From the NCBI GenBank assembly GCA_947630205.1, contig CANRGW010000006.1, forward strand, positions 1-21,559: a stretch of DNA of 21,559 nt. The letters run 5' to 3'. Position numbers and translations under genes: made by a program. This document shows positions 1 to 6,155 of the stretch, one piece after another. Origin of the DNA: an uncultured Bacilli bacterium (GTDB lineage Bacteria > Bacillota_I > Bacilli_A > RF39 > UBA660). Under the pieces are notes generated by a model. It was not told the origin of the DNA. It was given only the letters and a program-made list of their open reading frames with translations, and searched no databases. The first letter of the stretch is position 1. Each line of letters begins with the position of its first letter.

Positions 1-339
1 ACGATTATGAGGAAGCATACCTTTAATAGCTCTTTCAAGCATTTCTACTGGATAATTCTCACGCATTTCTCTAGCAGTTCTTTCTCTTAATCCACCTGGA
101 TACATAGAATGATTATAATACATTTTATCATCTAATTTGTTACCAGTTAAATTAACTTTCTTTGCATTAATGATAATAACATAATCACCACAATCAACAT
201 GTGGAGTATAAGTTACCTTATGTTTTCCTCTTAAAATATGAGCAGCCTTAGTTGCTACTCTACCAAGTGATAAACCACTTGCATCAATAACATACCAAGT
301 ACGAACAACTTCTTCCTTTTTTTGCATAAAACTTTTCAT
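1..339 (-). CDS. rplM: Large-subunit ribosomal protein L13 (uL13), 3' end cut by window edge
   Basis: Structural protein of the 50S ribosomal subunit. The reverse strand reads 113 codons from ATG at 337-339 to the window edge. They contain the L13 signatures TWYVIDASGLSLGR, TYTPHVDCGDYV and YPGGLRERTARE, ending at GMLPHNR, so roughly the last 30 of about 145 residues lie outside. The start is set by an AGGAG Shine-Dalgarno (SD) sequence a few bases upstream. A strong promoter and an L13-type autoregulatory leader precede it, so the protein probably represses its own mRNA. In this phylum rpsI usually follows; it would be outside the window. Confidence 0.97.
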   Translation of the reverse strand, partial: MKSFMQKKEEVVRTWYVIDASGLSLGRVATKAAHILRGKHKVTYTPHVDCGDYVIIINAKKVNLTGNKLDDKMYYNHSMYPGGLRERTAREMRENYPVEMLERAIKGMLPHNR

Positions 340-350
340 TTTTTTATTCT

Positions 351-405
351 CCTATTCTCTATAGTTTCATGTTCCCACCATGAAACTCCGGGAATCAATG
401 TACCG
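351..405 (-). promoter_or_regulatory. L13-type ribosomal protein leader (pseudoknotted autoregulatory RNA)
   Basis: Between the rplM promoter and its SD the transcript can form a perfect 9-bp hairpin: arms AGTTTCATG (387-379) and CATGAAACT (371-363), loop GTGGGAA. The GGGAA of the loop (376-372) is complementary to UUCCC just 5' of the stem (394-390), which would give a pseudoknot. The position and the GGTACATTGATTCCCGG segment match my memory of the Firmicutes L13 leader family, which binds free L13 and lowers expression. No alignment was run. Confidence 0.85.
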
Positions 406-411
406 ACATAG

Positions 412-440
412 ATTATACAAAATTTATATCTAAAAGTCAA
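412..440 (-). promoter_or_regulatory. Sigma-A promoter of rplM
   Basis: On the minus strand: -35 TTGACT (440-435), 17-bp spacer, -10 TATAAT (417-412). Transcription would start near 405, right at the beginning of the L13 leader. Confidence 0.85.
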
Positions 441-621
441 CTAATTTCTTTTAAAAATAAAGAAAAATCCATTATTAAAGAAATTTATCCCTCTAAAATA
501 TTTTATTTATTTTAAAAAAAATAATACCTTGAATATTTTTTCAAACTTTTTCCTATTAAAAACAACTAATTACTTATGATTATAATAACATTTTTTCTTT
601 TTTAAATTTTTCTTTTTCTCT
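441..621. other. AT-rich intergenic spacer, no gene seen
   Basis: This is the remainder of the gene-free stretch at 340-660 after the rplM leader/promoter and the downstream terminator are removed. It is almost pure A/T with runs of T and A. I found no ORF with a ribosome site, no convincing promoter and no repeat. Confidence 0.6.
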
Positions 622-648
622 AAAAAAAATACTATTCAAGATAGTATT
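622..648 (-). terminator. Rho-independent terminator of the 155-aa orphan gene
   Basis: The minus strand reads AATACTAT, a 5-nt loop CTTGA, ATAGTATT, then a run of T (top-strand A run 622-629). The 8-bp stem and U-tract lie 13 bases past the stop codon at 661. Confidence 0.8.
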
Positions 649-660
649 CTTTTAACTTTT

Positions 661-1128
661 TTAACATGCTTTAACATTAGGAAGAAGAGACTTTTCTTTA
701 ACCTTTGTCTTTTTATTTTCTTTAACTAAACTTAAATATTCTCTCCATCTCTTTGTTGAATTTACTAAAATATCAAGACTACTTTTAAAATTATCAAGAC
801 CTTTAGACATTAAAATTCTTTTTAAATATCTCATAAATTCATCTCTTGGTAATTCGGCTAAAGTATCTTTTAAAACAAATAAATTATATTCTGTTTCATT
901 TATATCTAATCCTAAAAATTCATCACTTGTAATATCATCTATTGTTTCTCCTACAAAAACTCTTTCATTAGATATTTCATCAAAGATAACTCCATCTTCA
1001 TATTCAGATAAAGCAACAGGTAAATAGTCTCTTTCTAATTCTTCAACACCATTTCCAATATTTATTGCATAACCAATATAAAACCTTTCAGGTAATATAC
1101 CTTTATTCTTAACATTTATATCTTCCAT
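661..1128 (-). CDS. Hypothetical protein, 155 aa
   Basis: I do not recognise this protein. The reading frame extends to an upstream ATG at 1149, but that ATG lies at the predicted transcription start. The ATG at 1128 has a GAGGA ribosome site about 9 bases upstream, so I start there (MEDINVKNKG). The product is soluble, with no signal peptide or membrane segment. Residues 1-90 are acidic and look mainly beta (FYIGYAINIGNG, ERVFVGETIDD). Residues 90-155 are basic and helical (MRYLKRILMSKG, RWREYLSLVKENKK), ending in KVKAC-like basic residues. It has its own consensus promoter and its own terminator, so it is a monocistronic, probably well-expressed gene. Function unknown; I see no motif that would support a guess. 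Confidence 0.75.
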   Translation of the reverse strand: MEDINVKNKGILPERFYIGYAINIGNGVEELERDYLPVALSEYEDGVIFDEISNERVFVGETIDDITSDEFLGLDINETEYNLFVLKDTLAELPRDEFMRYLKRILMSKGLDNFKSSLDILVNSTKRWREYLSLVKENKKTKVKEKSLLPNVKAC

Positions 1129-1155
1129 AATTACTATCCTCATTTCCAAATGTAA

Positions 1156-1184
1156 ATCATATCTAATTTAAGAAATCTTGTCAA
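1156..1184 (-). promoter_or_regulatory. Sigma-A promoter of the 155-aa orphan gene
   Basis: Minus strand: -35 TTGACA (1184-1179), 17-bp spacer, -10 TATGAT (1161-1156), start near 1149. It sits in the gap directly after the helicase stop codon at 1187. It supports the start codon at 1128 over the one at 1149, which would have no leader. Confidence 0.85.
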
Positions 1185-1186
1185 GA

Positions 1187-2713
1187 CTAAATATTAATTA
1201 TTTCACATTTATTTTTTATTTCCTTTACAAAACAAGACATATACCTTTTATTAGTTAATAAATAAACTTCATTTCTCGTTCTTGTTAAAGCAACATAAAA
1301 AAGTCTTCTTTCAGAAGCATATAAATAACTATCATCTTTTTTAAAAAAAGAACTTATAATTTCATCATCTTCTATTTTATTAGGAAAACCTAAAATATCA
1401 TCACATAAATTTAAAACTATAACATAATCAGCCTCTAAGCCTTTAGCCTTATGTACAGTTAAATACTTTATTTTTATATCTTTATAAATTAAATAATTAT
1501 TTTCTCTTTCACTATAAACATAATCTATATCATTATTACAACGACCTAAAACTAATATATCTTTTTTATTTTCTTTATAAAGTTTTTCTAATAAACTTAA
1601 AAAAACTATTTTATAATTAAATTTACTATAATAAACTATTTTAATAGGATTACTAATACTTTTAAAAGAAACTAATTTTTTCCTTAATTGATATGGATTT
1701 TTCTTAATAAATTGATAACTTATTTTAATTAATTCTTTGGAATTACGATAAACATTATTTAAATAAACTATTTCACTATTATAAAAATATTTTTTAAAAT
1801 TAACAAATAGTTCTAAAGTACAACCTGAAAATTCATAAATAGATTGAAAATCATCACCTACTACTAATAATTTACTATGACATTTTTCTTTTATAACTTT
1901 TATTAATTCATATCTTAAAATTGATGTATCTTGAAATTCATCAATAATTATATACTTATAACATTTCTTTATTCCTTTCTTAATTACAATATCATGTGCT
2001 AAATTTATCATCATATCAAAATCAAGACTTGAAGTACTATATAATTCTTCTAAATAGAAATTATAAATATCTAAGGTTATTATTAAAAAACTTATGTTTT
2101 TAAGACTTTTTTTCTTAAAGAAAAAATATTTATTCTTTTTTAAATACTTTTTAATATCTAAAAGATTATTTTTATTACTTTGAAAAAGTTGAAGAAACTT
2201 TATAATCAATTTCTTATATGATAAAAATTCTTTTTTATATTCTTTTTTTATTTTCTCTAAAGTTAAATCCTTTCTTTTTAAAAGATATTGAAAATAATTA
2301 ATACAAAAAACTTCATAGTTTTTAAATTCAATTAAACTTTCAAAATATTCATTTACAATATATTTTAATAAATCAACAGGTGCTATTTGATAATAAATAT
2401 TTGCATCTTTTAATATTTCTAAACCTAATTTATGAAAAGTATAAACATCTACTGGATATTCTAATTTATTTTTCAAATTATTAACACTTTCATTAGTAAA
2501 AGAAATACAAAGTATATCTTGGTAATTAATATTTTCTCTTTCGATTAAATATTTTATTTTTCCAAGAATAGTTAAAGTTTTACCACTTCCAGCACCTGCT
2601 ACTACTAAAATATTTTCTTTTCTATTTAAAATTACTTTTCTTTGATTGATATCTATTTTATAACCATTTACATTATTAAATATACTATCATTTAGTTTAT
2701 CTTCTTCTATCAT
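1187..2713 (-). CDS. Compact UvrD/Rep-family (SF1A) DNA helicase, helicase IV-like
   Basis: ATP-dependent 3'-5' DNA translocase/helicase by family, role in repair or recombination unknown. Motifs in order: Q24 in DINQRK; Walker A AGAGSGKT (39-46); motif Ia ISFTNESVNNLK (about 70-81); motif II IIIDEFQD (about 254-261); motif III GDDFQSIYEFSG (about 284-295); motif IV YRNS (about 321); motif V TVHKAKGLEADYV (about 418-430); motif VI RLFYVALTRT (about 468-477). At 508 aa it is much shorter than PcrA/UvrD (about 720). Only about 100 residues separate motifs IV and V, so the usual 2B subdomain is missing or tiny, while the 1B region (about 90-240) is lysine- and phenylalanine-rich. The DEFQD/GDDFQSIY/GLEADYV wording is closer to helicase IV than to PcrA. 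The start has GAGG 8 bases upstream. It ends just before the next gene's promoter with no obvious terminator. I see no convincing promoter for it. Confidence 0.9.
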   Translation of the reverse strand: MIEEDKLNDSIFNNVNGYKIDINQRKVILNRKENILVVAGAGSGKTLTILGKIKYLIERENINYQDILCISFTNESVNNLKNKLEYPVDVYTFHKLGLEILKDANIYYQIAPVDLLKYIVNEYFESLIEFKNYEVFCINYFQYLLKRKDLTLEKIKKEYKKEFLSYKKLIIKFLQLFQSNKNNLLDIKKYLKKNKYFFFKKKSLKNISFLIITLDIYNFYLEELYSTSSLDFDMMINLAHDIVIKKGIKKCYKYIIIDEFQDTSILRYELIKVIKEKCHSKLLVVGDDFQSIYEFSGCTLELFVNFKKYFYNSEIVYLNNVYRNSKELIKISYQFIKKNPYQLRKKLVSFKSISNPIKIVYYSKFNYKIVFLSLLEKLYKENKKDILVLGRCNNDIDYVYSERENNYLIYKDIKIKYLTVHKAKGLEADYVIVLNLCDDILGFPNKIEDDEIISSFFKKDDSYLYASERRLFYVALTRTRNEVYLLTNKRYMSCFVKEIKNKCEIINI

Positions 2714-2776
2714 TATAATACCTCAATATAATATAACCGAAAAAAAAGAAAATTATCATAATTATTATTAAATAAA

Positions 2777-2805
2777 TTGCTACAAACTTTTAGAAATGCT
2801 ATAAT
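2777..2805 (+). promoter_or_regulatory. Sigma-A promoter of pgk-tpiA
   Basis: -35 TTGCTA (2777-2782), 17-bp spacer, -10 TATAAT (2800-2805), start near 2812. The promoter overlaps the extended pgk reading frame, which rules out the upstream TTG start at 2777 and supports ATG 2828. Confidence 0.8.
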
Positions 2806-2827
2806 AAATTTGAAAGTTGAGGAAAAT

Positions 2828-3991
2828 ATGAAAAAATTAGAAGATATTAATTTGGAACACAAAAAAGTTATTATTAGAGTTGATTATAATGTACCTCTTA
2901 ATGAGAATTTAGAGATTACAGATGATAATCGTATTGTTGAAAGTTTAAAAACTTTAAATTATTGTTTAGAACATAAGGCTAAAGTTATTTTATTATCACA
3001 TCTTGGTAAAGTAAAAACGGAAGAAGATAAAAAGAAAAAGAGTTTAAGAGTTGTTGCTTTACGATTAAGTGAATTATTAGGTAAAGAAGTTAAATTTATT
3101 CCAGCAACAAGAGGAAAAGAAGTAGATGATGCCGTTAATAATATGCAAGACTCTGATGTTATTCTTCTTGAAAATACAAGATTTGAAGATATTGATGGTA
3201 AAAAAGAAAGTGGAAATGATCCTGAACTTGCTAAATATTGGGCTAGTCTTGGCGATGTTTTTATAAATGATGCTTTTGGTACTTGTCATCGTAGTCATGC
3301 CTCAAATGTTGGAATTGCTAGCAATATGCAAGAAGTTTGTCTTGGTTTTTTAGTTAGAAAAGAATTAGATAATTTATTACCAATTATTGATAAACCAGAA
3401 AGACCTTTTACTGTTATTCTAGGTGGAGCCAAAATAAGTGATAAGATTGCAACCGTTCAAAATTTAATTAAAAAAGCCGATTATATATTAATAGGTGGAG
3501 CAATGGCTTATACTTTCTTAAAAGGAAAAGGTATAGAAACTGGTAAATCTTTAATTGATGAAGAAAGTCTTGATTTTGCTAAAGATGTTTTAAAAACAAC
3601 GAATAAAATTATTTTACCAATTGACCATATTGTAAGTACTAGTACAGAAAACAGTAATTATCAAATAAAAAATACTTTAGAAAGTGATGATATTGGACTT
3701 GATATTGGTCCTAAAACAAGAGAATTATTTAAATCTTATCTTCTTAAAAGTAAAACTATTTTCTGGAATGGACCAATGGGTTATTATGAAAAAGAAGTTT
3801 ATCAAGAAGGAACCAAAGAATTATGTGAATTTATTAGTAATTTAGATGCGACTTCAATTGTTGGAGGTGGAGATACAGCATCAGCCATTATCAATATGGG
3901 ATTTAAAGATAAATTTACGCATGTTTCAACAGGTGGAGGTGCTTCTTTAGAACTTTTAGAAGGTAAAGGATTACCAGGAATTAATATATAA
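2828..3991 (+). CDS. pgk: Phosphoglycerate kinase
   Basis: Glycolytic enzyme converting 1,3-bisphosphoglycerate and ADP to 3-phosphoglycerate and ATP in the cytosol. At 387 aa it has normal family length. Signatures run from end to end: VIIRVDYNVPLN near the N-terminus, LLSHLGK, VFINDAFGTCHRSHAS, the hinge-region VILGGAKISDKI, IGGAMAYTFL, FWNGPMGYYE, and the C-terminal nucleotide-site segments GGGDTASA and STGGGASLELLEGK. Start: ATG 2828 has GAGGA at 2819-2823. The longer frame from 2777 lies inside the promoter and is rejected. It is followed 17 bases later by tpiA on the same transcript. No gap, gpm or eno gene is adjacent, so the glycolytic cluster is partial here. Confidence 0.97.
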   Translation: MKKLEDINLEHKKVIIRVDYNVPLNENLEITDDNRIVESLKTLNYCLEHKAKVILLSHLGKVKTEEDKKKKSLRVVALRLSELLGKEVKFIPATRGKEVDDAVNNMQDSDVILLENTRFEDIDGKKESGNDPELAKYWASLGDVFINDAFGTCHRSHASNVGIASNMQEVCLGFLVRKELDNLLPIIDKPERPFTVILGGAKISDKIATVQNLIKKADYILIGGAMAYTFLKGKGIETGKSLIDEESLDFAKDVLKTTNKIILPIDHIVSTSTENSNYQIKNTLESDDIGLDIGPKTRELFKSYLLKSKTIFWNGPMGYYEKEVYQEGTKELCEFISNLDATSIVGGGDTASAIINMGFKDKFTHVSTGGGASLELLEGKGLPGINI

Positions 3992-4008
3992 AAGGATGGA
4001 TTGTTATA

Positions 4009-4725
4009 ATGAAATTAATATGTGCTAACTTTAAAATGAATTTATTAAAAGATGATATACATAATTATCTAAATACTATTAAGGGAAAAATTAATAATAA
4101 AAATGTTATCTTTTTTCCTAGTATCCCTTTTATAGAAGAGTTTGCTAAAAATAATTATTTAGTTGGAAGTCAAAATATTTCTTTTAAAGATTTTGGAAGT
4201 ATTACTGGTGATACATCTGTTCTTCAATTAAAAGAATTAGGAATAACTTATACCATTATTGGACATTCTGAAAGAAGAACTTTCTTTAATGATAGTAATT
4301 ATATTGCTAAAAAAATAAAATTAGGTTTAGATAATGATTTAAAAATTGTACTTTGTATAGGTGAAAATTTAGAAGAGTTTGAAAAGGAAAAAACTTTAGA
4401 AGTTTTAAAAAGAGAACTTGATGAGGCTCTTCAAGATAATTTGGATATTATCAATGAAAATAACTTAATAATCGCTTATGAACCAATTTGGGCAATTGGA
4501 ACTAATAAAATACCTACTAATAGTTGTCTTGATAATACAATTTCCAAAATTAAAGGTTATTTAAAAACAAAATATAATTTAAACTTAAAAGTTTTATATG
4601 GTGGAAGTGTTAATTTAGATAACATTGAAGAATTAGAAACAATAAAAGTAATTGATGGATATTTGGTTGGAGGAGCAAGTCTTGATGCTTTAAAATTTTT
4701 ATCCTTGATAAATAAAGTAAATTAA
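4009..4725 (+). CDS. tpiA: Triosephosphate isomerase
   Basis: Interconverts dihydroxyacetone phosphate and glyceraldehyde 3-phosphate in glycolysis. The 238-aa TIM barrel has the N-terminal substrate residues in ANFKMN (N7, K9), catalytic His86 in IGHSERR, catalytic Glu158 in AYEPIWAIGT, and the phosphate-binding loops YGGSV and GYLVGGASLD. It is slightly shorter than the usual 250 residues but complete. It lies 17 bases after pgk, with an AAAGGATGG ribosome site, and is presumably cotranscribed with it. No clear terminator follows before the spo0A promoter, only an imperfect A/T inverted repeat at about 4739-4777, so read-through into spo0A is possible. Confidence 0.97.
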   Translation: MKLICANFKMNLLKDDIHNYLNTIKGKINNKNVIFFPSIPFIEEFAKNNYLVGSQNISFKDFGSITGDTSVLQLKELGITYTIIGHSERRTFFNDSNYIAKKIKLGLDNDLKIVLCIGENLEEFEKEKTLEVLKRELDEALQDNLDIINENNLIIAYEPIWAIGTNKIPTNSCLDNTISKIKGYLKTKYNLNLKVLYGGSVNLDNIEELETIKVIDGYLVGGASLDALKFLSLINKVN

Positions 4726-4729
4726 AGTA

Positions 4730-4736
4730 TTCGACA
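4730..4736. promoter_or_regulatory. Perfect Spo0A box (0A box) upstream of spo0A
   Basis: TTCGACA is the reverse complement of the 0A-box consensus TGTCGAA. It lies 21 bases upstream of the spo0A -35 element, at about -62 to -56 relative to the predicted start. This fits direct autoregulation by phosphorylated Spo0A. A 7-mer like this is expected roughly once or twice by chance in a window of this size, so only its position makes it persuasive. Confidence 0.55.
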
Positions 4737-4757
4737 AAATATTACAAAAAAAGTTCT

Positions 4758-4785
4758 TTGAAAAATTTGTAAAATATTATATAAT
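4758..4785 (+). promoter_or_regulatory. Sigma-A promoter of spo0A
   Basis: -35 TTGAAA (4758-4763), 16-bp spacer, -10 TATAAT (4780-4785), start near 4792, followed by AAAGGA at 4808-4813 and ATG at 4818. I see no sigma-H-like element, unlike the Bacillus subtilis sporulation promoter. Confidence 0.65.
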
Positions 4786-4817
4786 GAAAATGCGTGCAGT
4801 AAGATAGAAAGGATATT

Positions 4818-5585
4818 ATGAAAGAGATTAAAGTGCTAATGGTCGACGATAATAAACAATTAGTCGACATGGTTAAGGAGTATTTTAGTAGTCACGCAGT
4901 AATTTCAATAGCTAAAACAGCTAATGATGGAGTTGAAGGGATTGAAGTTTTAAAAGACAATGTAGAAGATATTGACTTGGTTTTATTAGATTTAATAATG
5001 CCTAAGAAAGATGGTATTTCCGTTTTAGAAGAAATAAAAGATATACCAAATCTTCCTAAGATTATTGTTTTAACTTCTTATAACACCCCTGAAATAATTA
5101 GAAAAGTTGCAAGTCTTGGAGTTAATTACTTTATGTTAAAACCTTTTGAACTTCCAGAACTTGAAAGAAAAATTTTAGAATGTACCAGTGAAACAAAAAA
5201 GGGTTCTAAAACTTTAGATTTATATCATAATAATTTACAAATTGCTGTTACAAATGTTTTACATGAATTAGGTGTACCATCTCATATTAAAGGTTATTCT
5301 TATATAAGAGAGGGAATTCTTCAAGTATTTTTCAATCCAGGAGTTGTAGGAGGAATAACTAAAGAGTTATATCCTAAAATTGCCGATGATTTTAATACAA
5401 CAGTATCACGAGTTGAAAGAGCAATTCGTCATGCTATTGAGGTAAGTTGGAACCGAGGTAATTGGGATTTAATGCAAGATATCTTTGGTTATAGTGTTGA
5501 TATTGATAAAGCCAAACCAACAAATTCTGAATTCATTGTAACCGTTGCAGATAAACTTCGATTAGAGTATGCTAATATAAATTAA
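4818..5585 (+). CDS. spo0A: Sporulation master response regulator Spo0A
   Basis: Phosphorelay-controlled transcription factor that commits endospore formers to sporulation and binds 0A boxes. At 255 aa it has usual length. Receiver domain (about 1-125): acidic pair D10/D11, phosphoacceptor D58 in LLDLIMPKKDG, T86 in LTSYN and K108 in MLKPF, so all phosphorylation-site residues are present. C-terminal Spo0A-type DNA-binding domain (about 140-255): VLHELGVPSHIKGY, the recognition region TTVSRVERAIRHAIEVSWNR and IFGYSVDIDKAKPTNSEFI. The gene has its own promoter and upstream 0A box and ends in a hairpin terminator. Sporulation ability of the organism is inferred from this one gene; no other sporulation gene is in the window. 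Confidence 0.97.
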   Translation: MKEIKVLMVDDNKQLVDMVKEYFSSHAVISIAKTANDGVEGIEVLKDNVEDIDLVLLDLIMPKKDGISVLEEIKDIPNLPKIIVLTSYNTPEIIRKVASLGVNYFMLKPFELPELERKILECTSETKKGSKTLDLYHNNLQIAVTNVLHELGVPSHIKGYSYIREGILQVFFNPGVVGGITKELYPKIADDFNTTVSRVERAIRHAIEVSWNRGNWDLMQDIFGYSVDIDKAKPTNSEFIVTVADKLRLEYANIN

Positions 5586-5610
5586 ATCTACTAAGCAATT
5601 AGTAGATTTT
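5584..5610 (+). terminator. Terminator of spo0A
   Basis: An 11-bp perfect stem AAATCTACTAA (5584-5594) and TTAGTAGATTT (5599-5609) is closed by a GCAA tetraloop. The stem begins in the spo0A stop codon. The following T-tract is short and interrupted (TTTTAAATT). Confidence 0.7.
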
Positions 5611-5667
5611 AAATTATCAACAAATAAGGAGAATAAAAATATTTACTTATTTTTTTTATATATTATT

Positions 5668-5830
5668 TTATTTATTTAGTAACCAGTCTAAGACATTTCT
5701 TATCTTTATTCCATCTTCATTTGCAAGTGGTGTCTTATCTGATGTTAAAATTAATTTTGTATTCTATAAATATCACACTTTTTAATAATTATAAATAAAC
5801 TATATTTTTAAATACATGAACATATCTCCT
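5668..5830 (-). pseudogene. Internally deleted remnant of an AAA-ATPase/DUF4143-type gene
   Basis: The minus strand shows an AGGAG ribosome site (5830-5826), then ATG at 5817 reading MYLKI and stop. After about 40 bases with several stops there is an open tail of about 30 codons (5763-5668), containing LILTSDKTPLANEDG and IKIRNVLDWLLNK and then TAA. From memory, AAA_14/DUF4143 ATPases (COG1373) often begin with MYLKRKID and end with a DGI-x5-[ILV][DE]WLL tail. The piece therefore looks like both ends of such a gene with more than 1 kb lost between. Such ATPases are frequent accessory genes. Family assignment rests on two short segments and is tentative. Confidence 0.4.
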
Positions 5831-5853
5831 GTTTTATTTTCTAATATAAATTC

Positions 5854-6071
5854 TTTGTACTATAATACAAAAACTTCCTATTTTTTGATAATCTTTGTAC
5901 TATAATACAAAAACTTCCTATTTTTTGATAATCTTTGTACTGCAATACAAAAACTTCCTATTTTTTGATAATCTTTGTACTGCAATACAAAAACTTCCTA
6001 TTTTTTGATAATCTTTGTATTATAGTACAAAAACTTTCTATTTTTCGACACTTTTTGTACCAGCAATACAA
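5854..6071. repeat. 40-bp tandem repeat array, each unit headed by an 18-bp dyad
   Basis: Five full 40-bp units begin at 5854, 5894, 5934, 5974 and 6014, and a partial sixth at 6054. Units 1 and 2 are identical; units 3 and 4 are identical to each other. Each unit starts with a near-palindrome TTTGTA-N6-TACAAA, followed by a constant AACTTCCTATTTTTTGATAATC-like segment (diverged in unit 5). The central six bases are CTATAA (units 1, 2), CTGCAA (3, 4) and TTATAG (5). Unit 6 has TTGTA-CCAGCAA-TACAA. The arms are kept in all copies while the middle varies. There is no coding potential and no spacer, so it is not CRISPR. It could be clustered protein-binding sites, an iteron-like array or a minisatellite. 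No gene within it. Confidence 0.9.
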
Positions 6072-6110
6072 TCAATATTTTAGACCATACGATTAAATTA
6101 TTTGTATGTT

Positions 6111-6149
6111 AAAAAACTATTTCAAAAACAAATTCATTTTTGAAATAGT
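6111..6149 (-). terminator. Terminator of the FemABX gene
   Basis: A 13-bp perfect stem (ACTATTTCAAAAA 6116-6128 with TTTTTGAAATAGT 6137-6149) has an 8-nt loop. On the minus strand it is followed by a run of T (top A run 6111-6116). On the plus strand it is followed by CTTTTTC, so it could also stop transcription entering from spo0A and the repeat array. Confidence 0.85.
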
Positions 6150-6155
6150 CTTTTT

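Noticed and set aside
3077..3298. Open frames antisense to pgk, and similar ones at 7199-7396, 11200-11397, 13531-13716 and 19282-19629
   Set aside because: They lie wholly inside strongly supported genes on the other strand, lack ribosome sites and have compositions expected of shadow frames.
5625..5640. AAGGAGAATAAAA on the plus strand as a gene start
   Set aside because: No start codon or open frame follows; the downstream sequence is A/T-rich with stops.
5861..6026. Tandem promoters from the repeated TATAAT
   Set aside because: No -35-like hexamer sits 16-18 bp upstream, and TATAAT is changed to TGCAAT or TATAGT in the other units.
6044..6050. Second 0A box (TTCGACA) in the last full unit of the repeat array
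   Set aside because: It arises where the other units read TTTGATA, has no promoter next to it, and one or two such 7-mers are expected by chance in the window.
5854..6071. CRISPR array
   Set aside because: The 40-bp units are directly abutting and nearly identical throughout; there are no unique spacers, leader or cas genes.
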